Source: Flavobacterium anseongense
GTDB lineage: Bacteria; Bacteroidota; Bacteroidia; Flavobacteriales; Flavobacteriaceae
Length of the DNA: 64,000 nt
Reading direction: 5' to 3'
NCBI RefSeq assembly: GCF_021608185.1
Contig: NZ_JAKIHN010000007.1
Span: forward strand, 124,001 to 188,000
Part shown: positions 28,151 to 38,700 of the stretch, one piece after another
Position numbering within the stretch: position 1 is the stretch's first letter
Layout of the letters: the number at the start of each line of letters is the position of its first letter
Program-made: the position numbers and the translations under genes
The notes under the pieces: model-generated
Databases searched by the model: none
Seen by the model: only the letters and a program-made list of their open reading frames with translations
Told to the model about the DNA's origin: nothing

Positions 28151-28176
28151 ATTTGGTTATTTGGTTATTTGGTTAT
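28151..28176 (-). repeat. AAATAACC octamer array before the glycosyltransferase start
   Basis: Read on the minus strand it is three tandem AAATAACC-type octamers. They overlap the last codons of the HsdR_N gene and end six bases before the TTG start. The coding-strand sequence is free of G, as in the arrays before other genes. Confidence 0.85.
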
Positions 28177-28618
28177 CTGAAAATTCGGGTAATTCTTCGA
28201 GAAAAACATACTGTTCTTTCTCGAAGTCCATTTGACAAAAGTAATGATTTAGTCCATTGGTTACCATTAGATACTTCGCTTTTAGTACCAAGTTGTAACG
28301 TGCAATTTGATCAAATGTTTCCTGTGTGATTTTAACTTCTGGTGCTTTGCATTCTATTAGTAAAAACAGCGTTCCGTCTGGCTGAAAAACTACAATATCA
28401 TAGCGTTTACTTATGTCATTGACTTTGACTAACTTCTCAACGTTGATATATGATTTAGGATATTTTTTTTCCTGCAATAAAAATTGAACAGTGTGTTGAC
28501 GAACCCATTCTTCGGGTGTTAGAATGATAAACTTTTTCCTGATGTCATCAAAAATTGACACTTTATTTTCACTATTTTTGAAGCGAAACGAAAAGGACGG
28601 AAAATTCAGTTTTTGCAT
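28157..28618 (-). CDS. Stand-alone HsdR N-terminal (HSDR_N) nuclease-like domain protein
   Basis: This 153-residue protein is similar to the N-terminal domain of type I restriction HsdR subunits (HSDR_N), a PD-(D/E)xK nuclease fold. It shows ILTPEEWVRQHTVQFLL, then YDIVVFQPDGTLFLLIECKAP, giving the D...ExK catalytic signature (Asp, Glu, Lys in DIVV and ECK). It carries no helicase part, and no HsdM or HsdS is nearby, so it is not a restriction system. It sits between divergent holA and the co-directional glycosyltransferase, an arrangement I recall as conserved in Flavobacteriia. Its role may be DNA maintenance, which is inference. Confidence 0.8.
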   Translation of the reverse strand: MQKLNFPSFSFRFKNSENKVSIFDDIRKKFIILTPEEWVRQHTVQFLLQEKKYPKSYINVEKLVKVNDISKRYDIVVFQPDGTLFLLIECKAPEVKITQETFDQIARYNLVLKAKYLMVTNGLNHYFCQMDFEKEQYVFLEELPEFSDNQITK

Positions 28619-28643
28619 TCAACAAATCTATTATCAAATAAAC

Positions 28644-28666
28644 GAATAACCAAATAACCAAATAAA
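28644..28666 (+). repeat. AAATAACC octamer array before holA
   Basis: GAATAACC then AAATAACC and AAATAAA lie seven bases before the TTG start of holA. The array is the mirror image of 28151-28176, so the HsdR_N gene is bracketed by inverted octamer arrays. Confidence 0.85.
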
Positions 28667-28672
28667 CTTATT

Positions 28673-29677
28673 TTGGAAGAGGTAGTAAAAATAATTAACG
28701 ACATCAAATCAGGAAACATCAAACCTATCTATTTTTTGATGGGTGAAGAACCTTATTATATTGATAGAATTACCGAATATTTGGAAGATAACCTTTTAAC
28801 AGAAGACGAAAAGGGCTTCAATCAAATGGTGCTTTATGGTCGCGATACTACTATTGATGATATTGTGGCAAATGCCAAGCGTTACCCAATGATGGCAGAA
28901 CGCCAAGTGGTAATCGTTAAAGAAGCACAAGAATTATCCAGAACGATTGATCAGTTGGAGAAATATGCCGAAAATCCACAGCCAACTACAGTTTTGGTTT
29001 TTGCTTACAAATACAAAACGCTGGACAAACGAAAGAAAGTGACCAAAAACCTTGAGAAAAACGGATTGGTTTACGAAAGCAAAAAAATGTACGACAACAA
29101 AGTAGGCGAGTGGATTAAGCGCGTTTTACAAGGCAGAGGTTATGGCATTGAACCCAAAGCAATGGCAATGCTTGTCGAGTTTCTTGGAAATGATTTGAGT
29201 CGGATTGCCAACGAATTAACCAAACTAGAAATTATTCTGCCAAAAGGAAGTACAATTACACCACATCATATTGAAGAAAACATTGGATTCAGTAAGGATT
29301 TCAATGTGTTTGAATTCAGAAAAGCCATTGGTGATAAAAACCAATTTAAAGCTTATCAAATAGCCAATTACTTTGCACAGAACCAAAAAGACCATCCAAT
29401 TGTTATGACCAATGGATTAGTGTTTAGTTTCTTTTCGGCTTTGCTGCAATATCACGGTTTAAAAGATAAATCTCCTGGCAATGCCGCCAAAGTCTTAAAA
29501 GTAAGTTCATATTTTGTAAATGACTATATTGCTGCAGCACACAATTATCCAATGAAAAAAGTTAGCGCCATTGTTGCAAAACTTCGAGATATTGATGTAA
29601 AAAGCAAAGGTGTAGGTGCAAATGCTTTGCCACAAGGCGATTTGCTGAAGGAAATGCTGGTTAGCATCTTTAATTAA
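28673..29677 (+). CDS. holA: DNA polymerase III delta subunit
   Basis: This clamp-loader subunit opens the beta sliding clamp. The 334-residue protein starts MEEVVKIINDIKSGNIKPIYFLMGEEPYYIDRI, typical of Bacteroidetes HolA. It continues with the AAA+-like delta domain (VVIVKEAQELSRTIDQLEKY) and C-terminal collar domain (HNYPMKKVSAIVAKLRDIDVKSKGVG). The start is TTG at 28673: an in-frame TAA lies at 28655 and no ATG occurs between. It is divergent from the HsdR_N gene, separated by 54 bases that hold an octamer array. Confidence 0.92.
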   Translation: MEEVVKIINDIKSGNIKPIYFLMGEEPYYIDRITEYLEDNLLTEDEKGFNQMVLYGRDTTIDDIVANAKRYPMMAERQVVIVKEAQELSRTIDQLEKYAENPQPTTVLVFAYKYKTLDKRKKVTKNLEKNGLVYESKKMYDNKVGEWIKRVLQGRGYGIEPKAMAMLVEFLGNDLSRIANELTKLEIILPKGSTITPHHIEENIGFSKDFNVFEFRKAIGDKNQFKAYQIANYFAQNQKDHPIVMTNGLVFSFFSALLQYHGLKDKSPGNAAKVLKVSSYFVNDYIAAAHNYPMKKVSAIVAKLRDIDVKSKGVGANALPQGDLLKEMLVSIFN

Positions 29678-29694
29678 AATGCCTACCACAAAAA

Positions 29695-29722
29695 AAGCGA
29701 AACACTCCCGTCTTTCGCTTCT
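29695..29722 (+). terminator. Terminator after holA
   Basis: AAGCGAAA (29695-29702) pairs with TTTCGCTT (29713-29720). The following U-rich stretch is short. Confidence 0.6.
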
Positions 29723-29833
29723 TCTGTCATAATTAGCAACAATTATGATATTATCTTATAGTAAAGCTACAAACTTCCTATTTGAGCGGCAATACATTTA
29801 ACATAGCTTTAATGAACATTATAAATTAAAGAC

Positions 29834-29841
29834 TAAATTTG
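29834..29841 (+). promoter_or_regulatory. TAAATTTG -7 box for the alcohol dehydrogenase gene
   Basis: Exact TAnnTTTG match 39 bases before the ATG. The -33 element is unclear. Confidence 0.45.
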
Positions 29842-29880
29842 TATGACATCAAATAAAATAACATCAACTGAAAAATAAAC

Positions 29881-30939
29881 ATGGAAACAACAAACGTAAA
29901 AGCCTTCGGTACAGATAGTACCACAGCACCATTAAAAGAAATGAATATCCAGCGAAGAGTAGCTTTGCCAAAGGATATTGAGATTGAAATTATGTATTGT
30001 GGAGTTTGTCACTCCGATTTACATACAGCAAGAAATGATTGGGGTTTTACTACATATCCTGTAGTTCCGGGTCATGAAATTGTTGGTAAGGTAACAAAAG
30101 TTGGAAGCGACGTAAGCAAGCTGAAAGTTGGCGATTTTGCTGCTGTTGGCTGTCTTGTAGATTCTTGTAGAACTTGTAGTAGTTGCAAACAGGATTTGGA
30201 GCAATATTGTTTAAACGGTTGGGTTGGAACTTATGGTGGTCAGGATAAGCATTTAGGTGGATTTACGCATGGTGGTTATTCTGAAAAAATTGTTGTTGAT
30301 GAAGACTTTGTTTTAAAAGTACCTGCCAATTTAGATTTGGCTGCAGTGGCACCACTTCTTTGTGCCGGAATCACAACCTGGTCACCGTTACGTCATTGGA
30401 ATGTTGGTAAAGGGAGTAAAGTTGCCGTTGTAGGATTAGGCGGATTAGGTCATATGGCAATTAAATTAGCAAAAGGATTAGGTGCCGAAGTAACGCTGTT
30501 TTCAAGAACTCCTGACAAAGAAAAAGATGCAAAAGATTTGGGTGCAGATACTGTAATAATTTCTACAGATGAAGCTCAAATGGCTTCCGTTGCCGGTAAA
30601 TTTGACGTGATTATTGATACTGTTCCTTATGTTCATGATGTAAATCCGTATGTTGGAACTTTAGCTGTTAGCGGGACTTTGGTTATTGTAGGTTATTTAG
30701 GTGGATTAGAACCTATTTTAAATACAGTTCCATTGATAATGGGCAGAAAATCGGTAGCCGCTTCTTTGATAGGAGGAATAGCCGAAACTCAAGAAATGCT
30801 AGATTTTTGTGGCAAACACAATATCGTTTCCGAAATTGAAATCATCAAAATGCAGGAAATCAACGAAGCTTATGAAAGGATGCTGAAGAGCGATGTTAAG
30901 TATCGTTTTGTTATCGATATGGCTTCACTTAAAAGTTAA
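29881..30939 (+). CDS. Zinc-dependent NAD(P)+ alcohol/aldehyde dehydrogenase
   Basis: This 352-residue medium-chain dehydrogenase resembles the YahK/cinnamyl alcohol dehydrogenase group, cytoplasmic aldehyde reductases. Catalytic zinc ligands are Cys40 (CGVCHSD) and His65 (GHEIVG). The structural zinc is held by Cys96, Cys99, Cys102 and Cys110. The nucleotide-binding motif is GLGGLGH after VAVV, about residues 186-192, and SRTPDKEKDA follows. The Ser-Arg after the Rossmann fold suggests NADPH use. It stands alone with a TAAATTTG box upstream. Its physiological substrate cannot be read from sequence. Confidence 0.92.
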   Translation: METTNVKAFGTDSTTAPLKEMNIQRRVALPKDIEIEIMYCGVCHSDLHTARNDWGFTTYPVVPGHEIVGKVTKVGSDVSKLKVGDFAAVGCLVDSCRTCSSCKQDLEQYCLNGWVGTYGGQDKHLGGFTHGGYSEKIVVDEDFVLKVPANLDLAAVAPLLCAGITTWSPLRHWNVGKGSKVAVVGLGGLGHMAIKLAKGLGAEVTLFSRTPDKEKDAKDLGADTVIISTDEAQMASVAGKFDVIIDTVPYVHDVNPYVGTLAVSGTLVIVGYLGGLEPILNTVPLIMGRKSVAASLIGGIAETQEMLDFCGKHNIVSEIEIIKMQEINEAYERMLKSDVKYRFVIDMASLKS

Positions 30940-30961
30940 AAAAGCAATATACATTTACTAA

Positions 30962-30992
30962 AAGACACATTCTTTTTAAGAGTGTGTTTTCT
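30962..30992 (+). terminator. Terminator after the dehydrogenase gene
   Basis: AGACACA with TCT and AGA ... TGTGTTTT form an imperfect stem, followed by a T-rich run. Confidence 0.55.
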
Positions 30993-31030
30993 ATTTTTTA
31001 TCTTTATCATTCTAATCAATTAATTCACCA

Positions 31031-32314
31031 ATGAAAAAACTATTCTTCCTCAACATTCTATTAACTGCCCTTAGTCTGCATGCGCAAGAAACTTACATCC
31101 AATGTGGTAAACTTATTGACACCAAAAGCGGAAAAGTACAAACAAACAAAACGATAATTGTTTCGGACAAAATTATCAAAAGCATTCAAGAAGGCTTTGT
31201 CAACCCAACAAATACAACAGACAAAGTCATAGATCTCAAAACCAAAACCGTAATGCCGGGCTGGATTGATATGCATGTACACCTTGAAGGAGAGACTAGT
31301 CCAACTGCATATTTAGATGAATTCAGTCTCAACGATGCCGACATTGCATATGATGCAGAAGTCTTTGCTAAAACTACTTTATTGGCAGGTTTTACAACTG
31401 TAAGAGACTTGGGAGGAACAGGGGTTAATGTATCACTTAGAAATGCTATTAAGGCTGGTAAAGTAATCGGACCAAGAATCTTCACAGCCGAAAAGGCAAT
31501 AGGTTCTACAGGTGGTCATGCCGACCCAACTAACGGCTACAGAAAAGATTTGATGGGTAATCCCGGTCCAAAGGAAGGAGTTGTTAATAGTATAGAAGAT
31601 GCCCGTCAGGCTGTACGTCAGCGTTATAAAAATGGTGCTGATTGGATAAAAATTACAGCAACTGGTGGTGTTTTGAGTGTGGCGAAAAGTGCCGGTAATC
31701 CACAGTTTACCCAAGAAGAAATTGAAGCAATAGTTTCCACAGCAAAAGACTACGGAATGAAAGTAGCTGCTCATGCTCATGGAGATGAAGGGATGCAACG
31801 GGCCGTTAAAGCCGGAGTTAGAACCATAGAACACGGTACTGAAATGAGTGATACTACAATGGATTTAATGATAAAATACAATGCCTATTTAGTACCAACA
31901 ATCACAGCCGGAAAGGCCGTTGAAGAGAATGCTAAAAAGCCTAATTATTATCCCGCTATAGTTGTACCTAAAGCCTTGGCTATCGGGCCAAAGATTCAAG
32001 GGACTTTTGCCAAAGCCTATAAAAAAGGAGTGCCAATTGCTTTCGGAACAGATGCCAGTGTTTTTGAGCACGGATTAAATGCTCGTGAATTCATCTATAT
32101 GACCGAAGCCGGAATGCCAATTATGAAAGCATTGCAATCTGCTACAATTACTAATGCGTTGCTTCTTGATATGGATAAACAAATTGGTTCAATAGAAGTT
32201 GGCTATCTTGCCGATATCATTGCTACAAACGATGACCCAACACTTAATGTTGCAACAGTAAATGATGTTGTTTTTGTAATGAAAGAAGGAGTCGTTTATA
32301 AAGTAACCAAGTAA
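31031..32314 (+). CDS. Exported metal-dependent amidohydrolase
   Basis: This 427-residue protein is secreted (signal ending LSLHAQE). The amidohydrolase fold shows MPGWIDMHVHLEGE with zinc ligands His82 and His84. WIKITATGGVLS provides the bridging lysine. AHAHGDEGMQ and IEHGTEM give further His ligands, and FGTDAS gives the catalytic Asp. It resembles the prolidase-like or imidazolonepropionase-like amidohydrolases found in Bacteroidetes. A dipeptidase role is the usual annotation, but the substrate is not certain. It is monocistronic. Confidence 0.87.
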   Translation: MKKLFFLNILLTALSLHAQETYIQCGKLIDTKSGKVQTNKTIIVSDKIIKSIQEGFVNPTNTTDKVIDLKTKTVMPGWIDMHVHLEGETSPTAYLDEFSLNDADIAYDAEVFAKTTLLAGFTTVRDLGGTGVNVSLRNAIKAGKVIGPRIFTAEKAIGSTGGHADPTNGYRKDLMGNPGPKEGVVNSIEDARQAVRQRYKNGADWIKITATGGVLSVAKSAGNPQFTQEEIEAIVSTAKDYGMKVAAHAHGDEGMQRAVKAGVRTIEHGTEMSDTTMDLMIKYNAYLVPTITAGKAVEENAKKPNYYPAIVVPKALAIGPKIQGTFAKAYKKGVPIAFGTDASVFEHGLNAREFIYMTEAGMPIMKALQSATITNALLLDMDKQIGSIEVGYLADIIATNDDPTLNVATVNDVVFVMKEGVVYKVTK

Positions 32315-32414
32315 ACAGTGTAAGATTTAAGAAACTTGTAATTGCTTCGCCAGTTCCCAAAATAAAATGTTTTTATTTTGCTCGGGTCGTAATTTCTAAT
32401 TCGTAATTTTTGAT

Positions 32415-32422
32415 TAGATTTG
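32415..32422 (+). promoter_or_regulatory. TAGATTTG -7 box for the small membrane protein
   Basis: TAnnTTTG match 27 bases before the ATG at 32450. Confidence 0.4.
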
Positions 32423-32449
32423 GTTTTCCAAAATTAAATAGTATAAAGC

Positions 32450-32632
32450 ATGGGAATGAATAAAAATACCGTTTTAGGTTGGGCTACTTTAGTTATGATT
32501 ATCATGGGATTGGTACTTATTGCATTAGGAGCTTTCCGCTATGATGAAACAGCCGGATGGGGATTTGGTGCGGTAGGTGTTGGCTTTTTAGCTAATGCAT
32601 GGGTGTATAGTTCTTTAAAAGGGCGCTTATAA
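32450..32632 (+). CDS. Small two-helix membrane protein (CAL67264-like)
   Basis: This 60-residue protein has two hydrophobic segments. The first is TLVMIIMGLVLIALGAF, and the second follows AGWGFGAVGVGFLANAWVY. A charged loop (RYDETAG) lies between them. The sequence resembles the flavobacterial family named after CAL67264, which has no known function; I recall this family by pattern only. Start at ATG 32450, with a second Met two codons on. It ends before a terminator shared with the convergent giant adhesin. Confidence 0.75.
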   Translation: MGMNKNTVLGWATLVMIIMGLVLIALGAFRYDETAGWGFGAVGVGFLANAWVYSSLKGRL

Positions 32633-32707
32633 AGGTTCGGTACAGATTTTTTTGTCTAAAGACTTAAAAATAATTTTATGATTAAAGAATCTAACTATGA
32701 TTGCAAA

Positions 32708-32739
32708 AAAAAAGATGGTTGTTAAAACCATCTTTTTTT
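32708..32739. terminator. Bidirectional terminator before the giant adhesin end
   Basis: AAAGATGGTT (32711-32720) pairs with AACCATCTTT (32726-32735). A-run and T-run flank it. Confidence 0.85.
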
Positions 32740-32744
32740 GTTAA

Positions 32745-35700
32745 CTACCTTTTTAATGTGAAGTGAGCCGTGAAGACTTTGCTCATTCCAACTGTTGGAT
32801 AATCTTCACTATACTCAACTTTAAACCAGTAATCATCTGATGGCAATAAATGTCCGTTGTAAATTCCGTTCCATCCTTCGCCTGTAGGGCTGATTTGTTT
32901 GATTAACTTTCCGTATCTATCAAAGATAAATATTTTTGCAGAATCATTTAAACCTACAATGTTCCATGTGTCGTGGTAACCATCTCCATTAGGCGTGAAA
33001 TAATGTGGATAACCAATGATGTTTACTATTTTTATCAAATTTGTACAGCCATTGCTATCAGTTACTGTAACTCTATGTGGTCCTGGGGCTACATTGGTAA
33101 ATATATTAGAGCTTTGCAACGGACCATCATCTAATGTATATAATAAGGTAGCATTACCTCCAGTTACAAGAACTTCAACAGTTGCATTACTGTCAAAAGC
33201 TAAAGTTTGATTGGTATCGATAGTAAGTCCGGGGAATGATGCAACTACTACTGCTTGTGTCATTACCGATTTACATCCTGTAGCAGTGTTGGTTACCAAT
33301 ACTGAATAAGTTCCAGCCTCAGTTGCTTCGTAAGAACTGTCGACGGCTCCGCTAATTATTCCTCCATTGAAATACCATTCAAAATCGTATGTAGCATCGC
33401 TTAAATGGGTATCTAAAGTATAGGTTTGATAAGCAATATTTGTTGTTTCATTTACACAAATTACACCATCATTCAAGTGAGGTTGCGGGGCAGGATTAAC
33501 AGTTACAGTTATATTCAAAGAAGTTCCCGAACATCCATTAAAAGTTGGAATTACATTATAAACTGCTGTTCCTACATTAGAAAATGCCGTTAAAATATCA
33601 TTAATTGTATCTCCTGTACCTGGTTGGGCACCTGTAACATTTGTAGTATTCACTGTCCATGCAAATGTTGTACCTGCAATACTTGGTGAAAGAGAAATAT
33701 TTGGAGATTCACCACTACAAATAGTTGCTGCTGATGAACCAAAAACTTCTGGTGTTGGATTAACTGTTATAGTTACCGTTATTGGCGTTCCAGGACATCC
33801 ATTGAACGATGGTGTGATAGTGTAATCAACCGTTCCTTGGACATTCCCAACAGTAGTTAATGTTTGTGCTATTGTATCTCCTGTTCCCGGTGAAGATCCA
33901 AAAATGCCAGTTTGTATAACGGTCCATGAGAACGTAGTTCCTGCGACTGTACTTGTCAAAGCGATATCTGTAGTTGATGCAGAACAAATAGATGTAGTTG
34001 CTGCATTAGCCGTTGCGACTGGAATAGGATTTACTTGAACTGTCACAATCAGTGGAGTACCCGGACAGCCTCCAACTAATGGGACTACTGAATATACAGC
34101 CTGACCTACGTTATTACTTGTTGCAGTTAGCACCTGAGCAATAGTATTTCCTGTTCCGCTGCTTGCTCCGGTAACGTTATTTTGAACCACATTCCAACTG
34201 AATGTTGTTCCCGCTACATTGCTGAATAATGTTATAGAAGTAGCACTTCCTGAACAAATCGATTGCAATGTCGTTGAAGCTGTTACAACCGGAGTTGGAT
34301 TTACATTTATGGTAATTTGAGTCACAGGCCCTTGGCACACTCCTTCATTAGCTCTAACAGAGTAAGTTGCAGAACCCGGAACTACGCCAGTAGCGGTAAG
34401 ATTTTGAGAGATAATAGATCCGCTTCCTGCACTAGCTCCGGAAACACCAGATTGAGTTACAGTCCAGTTGAAAGTTGCTGTACTAATGTTGCTTGAAAGT
34501 GAGATTCCTGTTGGTTGCCCAGAACAAATAGTCGGTGAGGATACTACTGAATTAACCAATGGAATAGGAATAACTGTAACTACAACAGAACCCGTTTGTG
34601 CCTGACTACAAGCAGGGGTTCCTGAAGATACAATACTTATCAATTGGTAGGTTGTATCAGCCGTTAAATTACCTGTAGGTACAGAAGCTGTCCCTAAATT
34701 ATTTAAAACAACTGTTTGGTTGGCCCCACTATTAATAGTATAAGTAACTGTTGCATTTGGGGTACCAGTAAAAGTGATTGCCGTTGATCCATTATAACAA
34801 ACTGTTGTTGCTCCGGAAATAGTCACCGTTGGTAATGGATTTACTGTTATTGTAGCAGTAACTGGTAAGCCAGTACAACCACTAAACGGAGTGATGGTAT
34901 AAACAACTGTTCCTGGAGTAGTTCCTGTTGCAGTTAAAACATCTGCTATAGTGTTCCCTGATGCTGATGATGCACCTGTTACATTGGTTTGAGTTGATGT
35001 CCAACTATAGGTAGTTCCAATAGCATTACTGGATAAGGCAATATTGGTAGTATCTAGAGAACAAATAGTAGCCGTAACTGGAGTAGCTGTTGCTATTGGA
35101 CGAGGATTAATAACAATGTTAGTGGTTGCTTGTACTTGTGAACATCCTGCAGTAGCAGCTAAGGTATAAGTTACTACATAAGCATTAGGTGTACTTGTAC
35201 TTGGAGTAATAGCTCCAGTAGTGGCATTAATTGTTAATCCGGAAGTTGAGCTATAGGTGCCTCCTGTATAGGCATTCGTACCCGTTAAAGTAACTGTTTG
35301 ATCAGTGGTTAATGTAGTACAAAAAGGTGAGCCAGTGTAAGCTATTGTAGCAGTTGGTATTGCTGTAATTACAATACTAGTATTGGTTGGTACCGAAGCA
35401 CATCCAGCACTTGCAGGTGCAGTATAGGTTACAGTATATGTTCCATTGGAGCTGGTACTAGGAGTGATGGCCCCAGTAGTAGAGTCAATAGTTAAGCCTG
35501 TTGTTGAACTGTATACTCCTCCAGTGTAAGCATCTGTCCCTGTTAAAGTAACTGCCTGACCAGTATTTAATGTAGTACAAAAAGGCGTCCCTGCGTAAGA
35601 GATTGCAGCAGTTGGTACTCTTGTAATAATCACATTCGTAGTTGTTTGTACTTGCGCACATCCTGCAGCTGCAGCAAGCGTATAGGTTACTACATAGTTT

Positions 35701-38700
35701 CCAGGAGTACTTGTGCTAGGAGTAATAGCTCCTGTGGTTGGATCGATTGTTAAACCGGCTGTTGAGCTATAAGTACCTCCAGTGTAAGCTTCAGTTCCTG
35801 TTAAGGTAACTGCCTGTCCAGTAGTTAATGTTGTACAAAATGGTGTACCTATGTAAGAGATTGAAGCAGTTGGAGTTTTTGTAATAACAATGTTCGTAGT
35901 TGTTTGTATTTGCGCACAGCCCGAAGCGGCAGCAAGTGTATAGGTTACTACATAGCTTCCTTGTGTACTTGTGCTTGGAGTAATTGCTCCGGTAGTGGCA
36001 TCAATAGTAAGACCTGTCGTCGAGCTATAAGTACCTCCAGTGTATGCTGCTGTCCCTGTTAAAGTAACTGCTTGACCAGTAGTTAAAGTTGTACAGAAAG
36101 GTGTGCCAACATAAGAGATTGCAGCAGTTGGTACTCTTGTAATAACAACATTTGTGGTTGTTTGTACCTGTGAACATCCTGCAGCGGCAGCAAGGGTATA
36201 GGTTACTACATAGTTTCCAGGAGTACTTGTACTTGGAGTAATAGCTCCAGTAGTAGCATCAATTGTTAAACCTGTTGTTGAACTATAAGTTCCTCCAGTA
36301 AAAGCATCTGTACCTGTTAAGGTAACTGCTTGACCAGTAGTTAATGTTGTACAAAATGGTGTACCCGCGTAAGAGATTGAAGCAGTTGGAATTTTTGTAA
36401 TAACAATATTTGTGGTTGTTGATACTTGTGAACATCCAGCGCTAGCAGGTGTGGTATAAGTTACCACATAGTTTCCTTGTGTACTTGTACTTGGAGTGAT
36501 TGCTCCGGTAGTAGCATCGATTGTTAAACCAGCTGTTGAGCTATAAGTACCTCCAGTATATGCTGCTGTACCTGTTAAAGTAACTGTTTGACCAGTAGTT
36601 AATGTTGTACAAAATGGAGTCCCAGTATAAGATATTGCAGCAGTTGGTACTTGTGTAATAACAATAGAAGTAGTGGTTGAAACAGGCGTACATCCTGCGC
36701 CTCCGGATATGGTATAGGTTACTACATAGTTTCCGGGAGTACTCGTACTTGGAGTGACACCCCCAGTGGAAGCATTGATAGTTAAACCTGTTGTTGAACT
36801 GTATACTCCACCTGTGTAAGCTCCTGTTCCAGTTAAAGTAACTGCCTGATCGGTGGTTAATGTGTTACAAAAAGGTGTACCGGCATAGGTAATTGTTGCA
36901 GTTGGAGTTGCCTTAATTTCAACACTTCCGGTAACAGGAAATGCTCCACATCCTCCGCTCGCTGGAACCATATAGGTCACTACGTATGTACCAGAAGTAC
37001 TTGTGCTTGGAGTAACTGCTCCAGTGGTTGCATCAATAGTTAATCCTGTTGTAGAGCTAAATGTACCTCCTGTGTAAGCACCTGTTCCTGTTAAGGTAAC
37101 AGGCTGAGCCGCAGTTAAATTAGGGCAAAACGGAGATCCGGCATAACTAAAAGTAGCTGTTGGTGCAGCGGCAAAAGATAATGTTGCAGCAGCAGAAGTT
37201 AATCCACAGGCGTTACCAGGATTACTTATAACTACACGGTATTGATCACCGGTCATTAAAGGTGTGGCACCGGAAATTAATAAGGTATTAGTGGTAGCTC
37301 CCGAATAGGTTGCATTATTTGTAACATTAGTCCAAGTAACACCACCATCAGCTGAAAATTGCCATTGATATGTATTTCCACCACCATTATCTACTAAAGT
37401 TACTGTAGCGGTTTGTGCGGCGCAATTTGTAGTAAAATAGGGTTGTGTTGTAATTGTTATTACAGCAAATGTGATATAGCTACTATTTGGAGCTGTATAT
37501 CCATTTGTTCCGCTCGTAACTACTCCATTTGTGTTAACAGTTATAGGAGCATTTCCTAATAAACCGTCGCTATTTGGATCTGAAAAACCAGCTTCAATTA
37601 CATCTTTACATCCATCATTATCACTATCTAATTCGATATAATTTTTTATTCCATCAGAATCGGTATCAGCAACTGTGTAGTTTAAAGTCCCTGAATCTGT
37701 AGCTGTTTCTAAAGAATTTGAAAGTCCATTTGCCCCAAAACTGGCAGCAGCTCCATCTACAATTCCATTAGCATCTGCATCTGAGGCACTGCTTCCTGAT
37801 TCTACTAAATCAAATATTCCATCATTATCACTATCTAAATCCAAATAATTTGCTATTCCGTCTGAATCAGAATCTGCAGGTACAAATCCAGTTCCAAAAG
37901 CATCTGATAAACCGTCGTTATTAGCATCAGTTGGAGTGTATGCAACAAAACTTGCGCCTTGTGCTTCAATAATGTCTGTAATCCCGTCATTATCGCTATC
38001 AATATCTAAATAATTTGGCACACCATCTAAATCTGAATCTTTTGGAACACAAGTGGCGATAAATTTAAAAGTAGAATTATTAGCAACTAGCGTTGATAAA
38101 TTTTTGTGAGTGATACTAAAAGAGTTGGTTAAATAGCTTAAAAATTTAAAAGTTCCAGTTCCTGCGGCTAATGAAACAGAGCTGTTTAACCTAAATCGTA
38201 TATCGAAAGAAGTAAAATTTGTTACACCGCTTTCAAAAACACCATCGTAATTGGTATCAATCAAAAGTTGATTTGTTGGATTTAAAACCGTAATACTTTT
38301 ATTAACATCACAAGTAACAATATACTCCGATCTAGAGTTCATCAAATCACTTGCTGCTGCTGTGGCTACATATTCCATACTGAGAGATATAGGAGTAGCG
38401 AAATTCATTTTATAGGTCACCCAATTTGTATTTCCGGTAGGAATACTAGTAACAAAACTACCATCAGCATTACCAACAAATGGAGTTGGATTTGCAGCAG
38501 CTGAAGTGGTAACAACTCCTGTAAATGCATTTGAATAGGTACCTACGGCTACTGTTCCTGAACTCGAATTAGAAGTATTAACCGGTTGATTGCCATAGGA
38601 TTCAGTGCAATTTGTAATTCCATCATTATCGTCGTCGATATCTACATTGTCTGAAACTAAATCATTATCAACATTGGTTGGACAGTCACTAACCGGAATT

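Noticed and set aside
28157..28618. A type I restriction system
   Set aside because: Only the N-terminal nuclease-like domain is present; there is no helicase, HsdM or HsdS.
32678..32725. A 15-codon frame before the giant adhesin terminator
   Set aside because: It is too short, overlaps a terminator stem and shows no conserved feature.
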